From Puccinia triticina (lineage: Eukaryota > Basidiomycota > Pucciniomycetes > Pucciniales > Pucciniaceae), in assembly GCF_026914185.1 (NCBI RefSeq), contig NC_070568.1:4608001-4672000 (forward strand): a stretch of DNA of 64,000 bases, in the 5' to 3' direction. The notes beneath the pieces are model-generated. The model saw nothing but the letters and a program-made list of their open reading frames with translations, made no database searches and had not been told where the DNA came from. Shown here piece by piece: positions 22,496 through 34,500 of the stretch. Within the stretch, counting starts at the first letter, position 1. Each line of letters starts with the position of its first letter. Made by a program: the position numbers and the translations under genes.

Positions 22496-22880
22496 CAATC
22501 ACCATTCTGCCGTGGTACATTCTGGCGGGAACAAATGTACAATCCTCTGGTGCAGTCAAGGCAAAAAAAAACATCCCACTGACGCTATGAAAGTAGGTGT
22601 GCATGAGGTGGAGGTGCAACAGTATGTATCAATGTTTCATTTCGCACAGGGTTCGTCAGAGATTCGTCAAGACAACATCGGGATGGGAGGAGAGTGAGTG
22701 AAAAGTGAAGCGCATCCATTGGGGACTAATCGTCAACGAGCAAGGGAAATACAATGTCCGGAGACATGGATAGAGAGAGTACAATCAGACTGATCACAAT
22801 GTCCTTGGTCTGTTTTTCGCGAGCTGGGGTGTGCATAGAAAGTCTGCCAGGTTGATGTTGAGAGAAGAACGGCTGGTCGC

Positions 22881-23780
22881 TTAGAAGCCAGTTCGGAAGT
22901 TTGTTCCGGACTGAGAGTTGGACGAGAATTGGTTCGCAAAGTTGGCGGTTTGCCAGAGTCCTAAGCGGCCGAAGGCCTGGCCACCTTGAGGCAAGAATGA
23001 GTTGATTGCAGCACCGCTCTGGGAGAACTTGTTGAGGTTCTGATTGATCAGGGGATCCAATCGAGCAACAGCTGATGGAATAGGTGGTGTTTGTATGGAA
23101 GAGGGAGGGGATTAACTTTTCATTCGGCTTGTTTGACTCTCTGAAAACACTATGCAGATATTCAACTTACGACTGAAGACGTCGGGAGCAGCATCGCCAT
23201 ACACTTGATTGACAGTTTGGGCGAGCCTGCTAAACGCTTGGTATGTCTGGCTCGCAGACGAACTCACAGTGTTCTGAGTGACAAGGGGCCTCTGTCAATT
23301 TTTTAAACTTCTTTTGCAGTCAATGTGAGCAAGGAGCACTCACGACTGCTCCAGAGCCCCAGCAAGAGCCGCACGATCCAGCAGTGCTGAGGGTTTGAGT
23401 GGCGGAACTGTAGATAGCTTCCATTTTTTGACGAGCCTCTGATCGGGAGATGCCGCCAGAGCTGATGCTCTCTTGGAGTTGACTTATCTCGCTAGTTAAT
23501 TTCTGGTAAGAGGAGGTAGTGGTTACGACTTGGCTGGGCAGTTGACGGCCGACCAATTGCTCACTGCAGCAGTCAAACAAAGTGCATTCAGCTGGGGTGA
23601 GGGTGGAGACTTCGGGAAGCCATGTACACGTCGAACTTGAACTTACTTGATTGGATGAGCGGCAGCCAAGGAGATGGCTGTAAGGGGAATGTGGATGTCA
23701 GTCAAAGGCGACTGCGTCAGGATCTCTGGGGCGATGGACTTACCAAGGAACAAAGTAGCAGCAAACTTGAAGGCGACCAT
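22881..23780 (-). CDS. small secreted protein (candidate effector)
   Basis: The family was not recognised. The five-exon model is 23780-23744, 23677-23647, 23563-23344, 23273-23171 and 23071-22881; 582 nt give 193 residues. All introns are GT-AG and phases agree. An ORF read without splicing hides the signal peptide: only after removing intron 1 does the N-terminus read MVAFKFAATLFLAISLAAAH, a textbook signal peptide with cleavage expected near residue 19-21. The mature part has a helical SEISQLQESISSGGISRSEA region, two cysteines in CGSCWGSG near residue 95, and a Gln/Asn/Phe-rich C-terminus (NSQSGTNFRTGF). It is small and rich in Ser, Gln and Ala, and lacks a transmembrane segment. Secretion is strongly supported, and a role at the host interface is inference. 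For exon 3 an upstream acceptor adding six codons is also in frame. Confidence 0.85.
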
Positions 23781-26180
23781 TTTGACTGAGGCGAAGGGTT
23801 GGGCTGAAGTTTGAGTGCAGGGGGGGAGTTGGAGCTGGTGTTCGATTGGTTGGGTGGATGTGGGTTGGCTGGAATGCTGCTGGTAGTTGGAAGCGGTGGT
23901 GGATGATAGACTGGATGGGCGAGGAACCAACTGGTTTTATAGCTGAAGAGGTGCCGCTAGAGAATCAGAGCAGCCTGCAGCTGCCTCTGTCCGTGTCGTA
24001 TGGTGCGGTGCTGGATCCGAAGACATCTGACAGACAAATGACCGGTGACTGGTTTCCATTGTCACTATGCCAAGCGCACATAGATGTTCCTCTCTCATTT
24101 CCTGATGTTCTTACTGCAATGGGCGATTTGAAAAGACGACTAAGCAAAAAGGAGCACAAATCTATGTCATCTTTCGCAGGGTGGGGATAAGCGGGGTAGT
24201 TTAAAAGGTCAGTTGGTGTCGTTCAACCGAGAGAAAGTGGAGAGTTGCACCGCCCGGGATCCGCTGCCGTTTTCAAGCCTCTGAAAGCTGGCTGCAAGAC
24301 TAGTGCCATTGAATGTCTATACATAAGTGGAGGAAACTGCCAAGGGTATTATGAGCTATACTATCCCTCAACCAGTTAAAAGAAGGCAGCCTAAAGAGAC
24401 GGTGCCTGGCGGTGCACTCATTGTGACGGGTGCAGCCTGATCCTATGCTCGCCCGGCCGATGAACCAAAGCACAGTTTGTACCCTCGGCCGACTCATCGC
24501 GGTCCCCACTCTTCCACAATCATGAGGAGCGGCGGTGCGACACCCGGCAGTCTGCGCCAGACTCCGCGAAAGCTCTCCACTCGGACATGTTTGTCCCAGC
24601 GATGAACCGGAGACAAGGCGAGATTAACACAGCCTCTCAAGAAGAGGGGCAGCCCCCCAGGGCCTACGTCTCACAGAGACGAGATGGTCGGGAGGTGGCC
24701 CTTCCAGCAGACGAGCGACTTGTGACGTTCGAAGACACGTGTGGCCTGCTTACTTTTTTTCGTTTTTCAGCTCCCTAGACTGCTGAGTTGGATCTATGTG
24801 CCTGGCATAACTTCTTCTGACGATCTCTGAGTCGGCGAATATGACAATTTCTACCTCACATTCATCCTTATCATCTACTCTGCCTCTACTGCATTTCGCG
24901 AGTAAGGGGCCGTAGTCCACAAACTGCTCCAAGGGCGTGGATGCACCGTCAAGAAATCGGTATACTTTGATCAAGCTCTCTGGTAACAGGTTCATCTTGA
25001 GCTGATTTCGGCTACAAATTCCTGGTGAAAGATACGAGCCTCGAGGACGTCTTTCAGAATAATACAACTTACACAAAAAATCATATACTCCTGGTCTCTC
25101 CTTACGTGAACCGGGCTATTGAGGCACTTCCTGCCGCCAACAATCGATCTCTGGATGCGCCTCTGGATCCTGGATCAAACACGTCTCAGGTCCAGAACGT
25201 GCCACACATGAAAACAGCAAATCCCATGCTCAGGAACACATGTTCCTTTTCTCAAACCAATCTGCGGGGACGCAGACCCGGCGGAAGTTCTGGCAATGAG
25301 TTGCTATTTCCCGCTCCTCTGGTGTCTGCGTAGTGGCAGCTTGATTATTATGTATTGCTGCAGAAGGTGCTGCCACGGCCCATATACTCGCTTACCCCGG
25401 ACTGGCAGTCCCAGTTTTTCAGGAATGAATCCGCATCTAGAAGGTTATTCCCTTCCATGAGGAATTCCTCCCAGTGGGCAAACTACGGACGTGTTGTGCC
25501 AACTGGAGGGGGGAGGTCCGAGGGTCCTTGTGGGACGGGGCCCGCCTACAAATCCAGAGGCATGTAAGCTCTGACATGAAAATGAGACTGTCAGGTCTCC
25601 CTCGAACGGTGCTGTCCTCCTGGGCCGGTTCGGACTCATTGAGAAAAGTAGATCGGATGCCGATCGGAGTTGTCTGGTTCCGATGGGGTCAGGTTAGGGC
25701 TAGTTTCTGCCCGCTTGACGTCGCTGAGCCGCAGCCTGCCCCGCACATTGCAGATTCTGTGTCGCAGGGGGGTCGCAGCGCCGTGCGCGCTGTCCCACTT
25801 TTTCCCATTTTTTTTGCTCCCCTCCCGGCCCTCCCTCCTCTGCTCCGTCTGCCCACGTTTCACAGCCAGCCAAGTCCAAGCGCAACGAGTGAGTCTCTCG
25901 GCCTCAGCACCGTAGCATCATCAAGCCGGCTCACCTTCCCTCTCTCCTGCTTCCCTCCCCTGCTTGTCTATCCCACTCACAGCACCAGTTAAGCACTTTT
26001 TCCCTCTCCGCTGGCCCCTTCCTTCCAACCTGCCCACAGACCCCCATCGTCCTCACCGTCTTGCTCTCCTGCCGAGCTCGCTGGCTGATGGTTCTCTTTC
26101 CGCTTATCAGACGCCGCAGTTGTTCTTTTTACGACAGTCACCCTCACGTTCCGGTCGATTAATTGACATACGCCGCCGCC
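23781..26180. other. intergenic region between secreted protein and eIF5A
   Basis: A minus-strand ORF at 25040-24750 (about 90 residues) could be an exon, but no start, partner exon or motif supports it. From 25700 to 26180 the plus strand becomes strongly pyrimidine-rich (CT tracts), typical of promoter and 5'-leader DNA of highly expressed fungal genes such as eIF5A. Confidence 0.4.
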
Positions 26181-27306
26181 ATGTCAGTATCACCCTCTCA
26201 TCGGCCTCATTCCCATCCCGGTCTCGACTAACCCCTTTCCTTTTTCTAACAGGTCTGACGATGAGCAACACAACCAAACCTTCGAGGCTGCCGGGGCTGG
26301 TGCGTCGATTCTACTGATATCGAGAGTACGGTCTCACTCTCTCGAATGACCATCCAAATCTAACCCAGCCCGTTTCTTTCTGTCAACGTGTCTGCTTAGG
26401 TGCCTCGCTCACCTACCCCATGCAATGTTCCGCCTTACGTAAGAACGGGCACGTTGTTATCAAGGGCAGACCTTGCAAAGTGAGCCAGTCCTTCCCATTC
26501 ACCCTCCTCGGCTTTCCTCCTTATCTCCGATCGCCGTCGGACCCGAGTTCCAGATCTTCTCCGATCTCGGACTTCGAATTTTTAGCCTTTATTTCACCCC
26601 TCACAACCACCCCACTGTCCACTAACTCACCCTCCCCTCCCCTCTTGCTCTCATGTGTGCTCCCAACCATAGATCGTCGACATGTCCACCTCCAAGACCG
26701 GTAAACACGGCCACGCCAAAGTCCATTTGGTCGGCATAGATATCTTCACCTCCAAGAAATACGAAGATATCTCCCCATCCACCCACAACATGGATGTGCC
26801 CAACGTCAGCCGAACTGAATACCAGCTTGTCAACATCGAAGACGGTTTCCTCAACCTCATCACCACCGATGGAGGTTCGTCATGGCTTTGCTGATCCACT
26901 TTGTACCTAGCTAACCCGGCCCGAGCCTTTTTTGCTTGCTTGCTCTTCAGTCTCCAAGGATGACGTCAAGGTCCCCGAGGGCGAGATTGGTGACGACATC
27001 CAAGCCCAATTCGACGCTGGTAAAGATGTAAGTTGATCAAATTTCAGATCCTTGGTCTGGCAACAAGCACTGACCCATCATCGTGTCTCTTTCTTTAGCT
27101 CTACTGCACCATCACTGCGTAGGTCGAACACCCTTTAATAGAGTCTGTTTGCATCACTAACAGCAATTTTTCTTGAACAGCTCCATGGGTGAAGAAATGT
27201 GCCTTGCGTTCAAGGAAGCCCCCAAGTGTGAGTCGACTGACCTTGGTCACGCTAGCAACCAGTGGATTACGGACTGACAAGCTTCTTGTTCGGATTCACA
27301 GCATAG
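26181..27306 (+). CDS. HYP2: translation elongation/initiation factor eIF5A
   Basis: eIF5A is a ribosome-binding factor that relieves stalling at proline-rich stretches; it is activated by hypusination. The eight-exon model is 26181-26182, 26253-26299, 26400-26479, 26673-26874, 26951-27027, 27099-27118, 27181-27227 and 27302-27306; 480 nt give 159 residues, the family's usual length. The start codon is split: AT ends exon 1 (after GCCGCCGCC) and G opens exon 2, followed by TCTGACGATGAG. The N-terminal SH3-like part includes [20 protein letters not shown]. The hypusine loop [12 protein letters not shown] is intact, with the modified lysine at residue 54. The OB-fold tail reads [15 protein letters not shown] and ends in [14 protein letters not shown]. 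If the last intron is not removed, a 3' extension to a TGA near 27279 results; the strong GTGAGT donor favours removal. Confidence 0.93.
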
Positions 27307-28736
27307 ATAGAAGTACCCGACTATATAATTCTTTAAATACAAATCCGTTACCCTCTCGCCTTCCTTTGCAGATCTTTTTACCGCAAATCACAACCGTTTT
27401 ACTTGTATTTCTTCTGCACCAGCCCCACTTTTTTTTCTTCACTCTTGGTGCTCCCTGTCCATGGTGAAAGAAAAGGACGAATGAGTTTCCCCCTTGCCCT
27501 TTATTCCGTCGCCTCCCTCCCTCTTCTCATCCCTCGTTGGCGTGTGTATAGGTTTGAAGTGATTTCAGTCAAATCAATCCTGCACTCTCATCTGCTATTG
27601 TCTCTCTTCTTTCATTCTTTGAGATTGTGATGGTCATGCTCTTCAATCATTATCCCTTCCAATCTCTCTCCCCCCTCTCTCTCTTCCCCCACCCCTTCCC
27701 CCCACACGTACACACCCCCCACGACAACTTCAAAAAAAAAAAAAGAACTTGCATCTTCCGCTCAACAAGTCGCATTGTTTCTGACCGCTCTCTGGCTCTT
27801 CTTGAGTGTGTCTATTCTCACCTTCATTTATTCCCCATAATGAACAACACCAAGTCCAGTGAGTCTCTGGAGCTGGATTTGCTCCCCTGAGGACCCGTGC
27901 TTTTTTTCACCCGACAACATTGGGTGCTGGAAGTGCCTTTTGTTGGATGTTGCAAGTCTGGACAGTGCGAGGAGAAGTGCCAGTGTGGTTTCTTTGCCAC
28001 ATCTGAGATCGCACGTGGCACACCAGTCTTCTCCCAACTCAACACGTCCGTCGCTGGTACAGCCTGGGATGGCCCCAGGCGCCCCTCGCACAAATTGCGA
28101 CCTCGAAACACTGCTGGCTCATGTGTCACAAGTTTGGGAGCATTTTAGCAAGGAAGGAAAGTGTCTAACAAGTCCCTCTATTGGAGGGGACGCCGTCCCG
28201 CAGTAGGGAAATTGTCATCCTCAGACCATTTGCATTCGAAGGCGAAATTTCCAGGTTAACTAGGTAAGCCTCTGGTGTCAGCCAGTGTTAGCCTGCAGAC
28301 TGACGGCCACTACATTCGGCAGGCATAGCCAATGGCCTTGCTGACCCTGCCACCCCAAAGTACAAGCACCGGCCGCGGGGTTCCGGTTATCGGGCGCTGG
28401 CACATTTTTTGATTCATCCTGCATTCTTCTTGTCAATTTTCAAACATCTGACGTTCCAGCATCCAGTGATCGAAGCTCGAACACGGGCTGTAAGACTTGG
28501 GTTAAATGTGAAAAAATCGATTTGGATATTGGAAACGCCCTCCTCTGGGATCGTATGTTTGCAAGCGAAATAAACAAATGGGTTTTACATCATACGGAAC
28601 GGAGTGTCCTATGACCCAAGCTTTGCCTGTTTACAAGATAAATCCCCAGCACAAATGATCTTTTCGTTCCATTCAAGCGAGGCAAAAGAGATATGGAGAA
28701 TGAAGACAATACAAGGAAGAAAATAATCAATCAAGC
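27307..28736. other. intergenic region with repeat fragments
   Basis: A pyrimidine-rich trailer (27330-27720) is probably eIF5A 3' UTR. An A-run follows. Around 28160 the segment AACAAGTCCCTCTATTGG resembles an end of the AAGTCCCTC hAT-like repeat family. No gene was found. Confidence 0.35.
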
Positions 28737-30479
28737 TTATACGTAGCTTTCAGATGTTGGTGTACCATTGCAAGTCCAAGATTCCTGGTATATCCACAAT
28801 CAAATTTTAAGAGAGTGAGTATGCATTTTAGCTGAATTTTTACCAATGATAAAAGGTACTAAAGATCGAGATAGTGCTGCGAATACTTACATCCCTGGAT
28901 CCCGGTTGTTGAACCGAAACATACCAATCACTTGGATTTGACCCCAGACCTAAGCAATCAGGCGACTGTTCCGTGTGTTTTCAAGCCGACATCACGATTA
29001 GAGCATTATGATTCAACAGTCAATCGCCGTCTTTCAGAAATCTTTTCCAAAAAAAAGACAAGACAAAAAAAAGAAGACCATCTCACCGTTTGCAGGTTGA
29101 ATCCTTTTTCCTTGAGAATCGGGACGACACCGGGTATGACCTGCCTCAATCAGATGTGGAGAATAAGTAACAAGCTTATTTTACAGCCAGGATTGCACCC
29201 GCGAAGGGCAATAGCGACCAGGCATGTGGTTCTAGCAATCAATAGAGAAGACAAAAAATCAAAAACACGCTGACTTCATCAACCATAAGCGCGGTAGTTT
29301 CGTGATTCAATACGTTGGTTTGTTCGGGATAAAATCGATAACTCTCTATTATTTCAGAAGAGCTGGGTGGTGACGCCAAACTATCCTTTGAATCTTGTGA
29401 CCATAGAATCAATCCCTTGTAGCCTCGGTCTTGCAAAACCTGTAGCTGAAACCACAATCACACCAATAATAAGTCCAGAAAGATAAAGCTGCCAAGATTC
29501 AAGGACAAAAAGACACAGTATTTAATATTATGTTTACTAACCACAAGGTCGTTGAATTCGCCTGATTAGTCCAGTTGTATTATGGTTTTGTTTTAGAAGA
29601 ATGATATTGAAAAGAAGAAAGCCAGATAAAGTTTCTGCATCGATTTTTGCTCGATAGGACATGGTTTGATATAATCGGGGATTTAAATCACAGACTAACC
29701 AAAAGGGGGTCTAAAATATAGCGGCTTGACTCCCAAGATTTTTATCATAGCCTGCGTTGATAACTCACCTGGACGTCAGAAGTGTTTCATTGAATAGTAA
29801 TCCGCGGATTATTAGTGCGCAAAAATAGGACTCACGTTCTCGAGTAATTCCAGCTGCTGGGAAATTTGTTGGTAACTGCCCTGGTTTAAATGGACATGCG
29901 ACCAGGTATGGCTCCTGAAGGAACGTAAGCAAGTTCATGATGATCAGGAAAAATGGACTCAAGGGTAGCATTTTAACAAGTACTCTTACGCAATTAAGTG
30001 CCCTTTTCCAAACCTATCAATTAAGAGGTCGGCGAAGTCATAAATACAGCCGATATTATTTCCGTTGATGAAATAACTGGCTTTGAAATTAGCCGCAGCT
30101 AAGTTTGCATCCAATCTCGAACTGAATTGCGATGGTCCATCATCGAAAGCTGATCAGAAGACGTTGATGGTAAGCTGCAAGCAGATTGTCGCGATAAATC
30201 TAAAGGGGCTTCCGCGAAAAGGATAGAGAAGTGCGTACTGAGTGAAAAGGATCCAGGCGTGCTGCAGGTATTATAAATTGGAACAGCCGGACCAGCTCTA
30301 GCAGTAAGATTGCTCAGATGCAACGAATAATCGTGATTTGAATTCGTGCTAATGCTTGGTATCCGGAAGTCGCTATTTGCGTTGAGATACTTTGAATTAC
30401 CAGCAGAATCACTTGAGGCAAAGGAGGAATGGTGCCTTTGGACCAGAAGTACCAGCAGGATTAGACTGGTTGAAACCAT
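28737..30479 (-). CDS. secreted chitin deacetylase (CE4 polysaccharide deacetylase)
   Basis: It hydrolyses N-acetyl groups of chitin, giving chitosan. The nine-exon model is 30479-30239, 30149-29990, 29914-29836, 29751-29700, 29561-29542, 29445-29275, 29140-29087, 28965-28891 and 28784-28737; 900 nt give 299 residues, and every junction is GT-AG and in phase. A signal peptide (MVSTSLILLVLLVQRHHSSF) opens the protein and a serine/asparagine-rich linker follows. NodB motif 1 is TFDDGP (81-86). Motif 2 is the metal-binding SHTWSH (135-140). Motif 3 is RPPFG (174-178). The catalytic-base region DSKDS and the LNHET motif follow. The C-terminus ends in the family's DCLG...RDESWTCNG tail without a GPI signal. 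All key residues are present, so it should be active. Rust fungi use such enzymes at the surface of infection structures; that role is inferred. Confidence 0.92.
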
Positions 30480-31575
30480 TACCAACGATTGAGACGTGAG
30501 TCACAAGCCTGGGCTCAGATTGATCCTAGGGCTTGGTGGGCTTGCCTCGTTGTGGTCACGGAAATTAGAAGGATGGATGTATGTGAATCGCGGGACGGTC
30601 TCAAGCGGAAGAAGATGATCGTGCTTGCAAGCTTATTATGTTTTAGGTGACCACCCGTCAGGATAGCCGGGCCAGCTTGGTCGCTTGCCGTCTGCTGCAG
30701 TGCCATCAGACCTTGTCGCTTTACCACATCCCACACTTGTTTGATAGATCATCTAAAAGCTCTGGCCAGTGCAATGACCACCGGTGGCAATGGCGGGCTC
30801 TCCGGGCAGGTAAATAGAATTGTGTCTCGGTTGCGAAGGAGTGGTGTGATCGGGCAACTTCCTGTCGCTTCGGTGTCTACCGGGACACAATTTTTACCTG
30901 TCGTCGCTCAACTTGCTGGCTCAATTCTATGAAGTTGAATTTTGATCCGGGGTGTTCTGGTCCCGTCATCCAGATACCGTTGCGGTAGAGTCTGGGAGCC
31001 TCCCAGATCTCAATTTACACACCCAAACTCAGTTCGTATTTAGTCAAGTTAGCTAAAGTTTCATACAGACAAAGCTGACAGAATTGGAAGCGGGGTACAT
31101 AGCACCGGCCCGGGCCACGGCCTCCGGGTCCCGCGTCGCGCAACCCTCCCGCTGCCCGAGCGCGCTGGAAGCCGCTTGACTCAAAGGATCGACTTCTCTT
31201 GTTATTTATGTGGGACCCAAATCACACGTACCATCCCAACTTCGTCGATTTCAAAGTTCTTCCGAACGATGGTTGCTCTTGATTTCTGACGGACTCGGCT
31301 TAGTGGACGTTACTCTGGTATCCTTGTTAATCGCACAAGAACAGTCTTTCTGGTTGATTTTTATAATGGTCCGTCGCATCAACTTTACTTTTGCCACTAG
31401 ATACCTCATCAAGCTGCTGATTCATCAGTCTGGATAAAAACTATAGACTGTCTCGGTTGATGATCGTTAGCGATTTCCACTTTAACCTTACACAATGATT
31501 CGGCTGATTCACACGCTTGACCGATAATAGCCAAAGCATTTGCAGCAAGGCACTTGATTGATTTAGGAATCCCAG
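30480..31575. other. intergenic region upstream of divergent genes
   Basis: It separates the minus-strand deacetylase from the plus-strand USP7-like gene, so it should hold both promoters. The 5' end of the USP7-like gene must lie here. An ATG at 31208 opening MWDPNHTYHPNF is a possible first exon but could not be joined with confidence. A short GC-rich block lies at 31100-31170. Confidence 0.35.
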
Positions 31576-34500
31576 TAGAAGATGCCAAGAAATACAGCTG
31601 GAAAATATCCGGCTTTGATGACATCAACAAAATACCGAGAGGCAATTCAGTCTCAAGTGGTACGTTTACTGTCGGTGGTTATCAATGGTAGGCATTCCGA
31701 TTCCCATCAACCGTTTTCGTATGTTTACATTTTGCCCTTTGTGAGGACATGTACCAATCGTGATGGAGCCTCACCGAGACTCCATCGGTAACTCACTAGC
31801 TTCCGCGTTGTTAAAAGATAATGAATTAATGCTACTTGAAGTTTTGGGGGTTTGGCGTCTTGATCCACCCTGATTACATGTGTATTGTTTTGCTATCACA
31901 GGAGCATGTTCTGTTATCCTCGGGATCGCAAGGAAGGAAACGACATGGTTTCGGTTTTCTTGAAATGTAGGGGTCCACAAAAACAGATCGACAGCTGGCA
32001 TGCTTGCGCCCAGTTTGTCTTTGCGATTTCCAACCCAACGGACGGAACCTGCTACGTCGTTTCTTGTAAGGATATGTCGGATTTTCCATGCCGCTTCCCC
32101 TACGTTCAATTACAAAACAGTTTCTCTGACCTAGTCCCACGGCGACTCTTGCTAGCATCGAGCGAATTCCGATATAAGGATTCTAAATTCGGGTGTGGGG
32201 TGGAGCCCTTTGTAAAGCTACGGGAGCTTCGCATTGCAAACGGATCACGCGTCAAGCCTATCATTGAGGATCATGAAGTCATCATAACTGCATTTGTTCG
32301 AGTGCTTAAGGACGAAAGCGGGTTACTATGGCATGACTTTGTGGAGTTTGTCCAACGTTTCTGCTATCAGGTTCCGATTCTCGGTCTTGGGTGTTGCACC
32401 AACGTTTTTGATTTATTCAGCTACGACTCGAAAAAATACACAGGTTATGTTCCCTTGAAAAACCTAAGACTTGCATCCCACCTAGACCCCATACTGCAGT
32501 CTCTCTTCCTGACAAATTCCTTTCGTAAAGTGAGTTAGAATCACTCTGATTTCCTGTTCAATTGACTTTTCTGTAATCGTTTTCTGACGGCTTAAGCACA
32601 TCGCTGGGCTCTCACAGGCTGTTTACCAAATTCCAACCGCGCACGACGGTCGGGATTCAGTAGTCTTGGCTCTTCAGCGCGTCTTGTATCAATTGCAAAC
32701 ATCCGATGAGTCTGTTGGGACAGCTGAGTTGAAGAAATCTCTAGGATGGAAGGCTTCGGATGCTTCTCAGCCGTACGACGCCCAAGAATTCACGCGCTTG
32801 CTTCGGCATAAACTGCATGGCAGAATGAAAGGTACTCCCGCTGAGGATGCCTTCCGACATCTCATGGCTGGAAAACGTAAAAGATATATCAAATCCGTCG
32901 ACAATGATCATGAGATTAGCCAAGAGGAAACTTTCTTTGGTATGTTGCTGTACATGGTCACTTCCAAACAAAAACAGTTTGGGTTTGAGTTTTGAAGAAT
33001 GATCGATGAAAATAACTCCTGAGATGCTCCTTTTTATCCTTCTATAATGCAGATGTTGAACTTAATATCAAAGATCTTCAGGGAGGGCCATTCAAAACGC
33101 TGCAAGACTCTTTCAAAGCTTACGTAGCGCCACGGAAAATCGATAGCGACAAGCGATACCACGCCGGTATTGAGCATGGTCTAAAAGATGCTGAAGAAGG
33201 AACCATCTTCATAGAGTTCCCCCATGTTCTCCATCTCCATCTCAAACGGTTGGAGTACAATTTGCAGGAGGACAAGCAGGTTAAGGTGTGGTGTAGCCTT
33301 TATTATGTGTGGATCTTTTGCACTGACAGTTGTAGCAATTTCGAACTTGACTTTCAGATCAATGATCAACTTGGATTTCCATTCGAGCTGGATCTCGCAC
33401 CTTACCTAGACGAGTCAGCTGACAAAACAGCCAACTGGAACTATCGGTTACACAGCGTATTGGTCCATTCCGAAGAAGACCAAGAGCCTGAGAAGCACTA
33501 TGCCCTCATCAAACCACGTCCTGAATCAAAGTGGTATAAATTTGATGACCAACGGGTGATTCCGGTCACTGATCGAGAAGTTTTGAAGAGTGGTACCCAT
33601 AGTTCGAGAAACGCTCACATGTTGGTGTATGTTAGAGAAACCGAAGAAGCGGATATCCTTGCTCCGATTACCCTGGCCGACACTCCTATTCATCTCAGTG
33701 AGTCTCAAATTAACCTAATTCCATGCTTTATCTTTCAGTACTTTCCTTATACCGGTTTGTTCCAAACAAATTAGGATCCTCATTGCAAAAGGAGCAGATA
33801 GAGCGTTACCAGAAAATGAGAGAGGAAGAAGAGATGGGCCTGTACCTCACCACAAAGGTATGCTGGCAGAGTTGCTATGGCAACTCGGTAGAAGGTTGAG
33901 GAATTGATTAATGCGTCACTCCAAGATCGTCACAGAGAAAACCTTCCGCGCTCATCAAGGCTTTGATATGGCGCTGTTTGATGCCAAAAATATGCCTCCC
34001 TCCGACCTTCCGACATTCCGAGTTGCTAAACAAGAACGCTTTTTGGACTTTAAATCAAGACTTGCACAAAACCAAGGCCACCAACCTGAGCAAATTCGGC
34101 TTCGTCCATTGTTTGCACCGGAAGAGCGACCGCGTGTTGCTGTGCCTGAAGATGATCATACACTGAGTAAGTCTCGATAGAACTTTTAGTTTAGTTCTCA
34201 CCGACAAAAAAAACATTATAATTGTTGATGTACCGAATTTTCTCCGCGTAGCAATGGAGAGTGTGCGTCAAATGGCCCCGTCAGATCAAGATCTCCATCT
34301 TTACCTTGAAGTTATCGACCCAGCGCATGAGGCACAGGCTGCTGAAGTCGAGGAAAAGCAGTTGATGATCTTTCTGAAGTATTTCAATGTTTCGGATCAG
34401 ACATTATCCGGGATCGGTCACTTTTGGGTTAAGGAGGGTCAAAAGGGAACAGACTTGGTCCCTCTCATCAAGAGCCGCATGGAGTTTCCTGAGGACCGGC

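Noticed and set aside
24750..25076. minus-strand ORF as a gene
   Set aside because: It lacks a supported start, partner exons or motif; kept only as a remark on the intergenic region.
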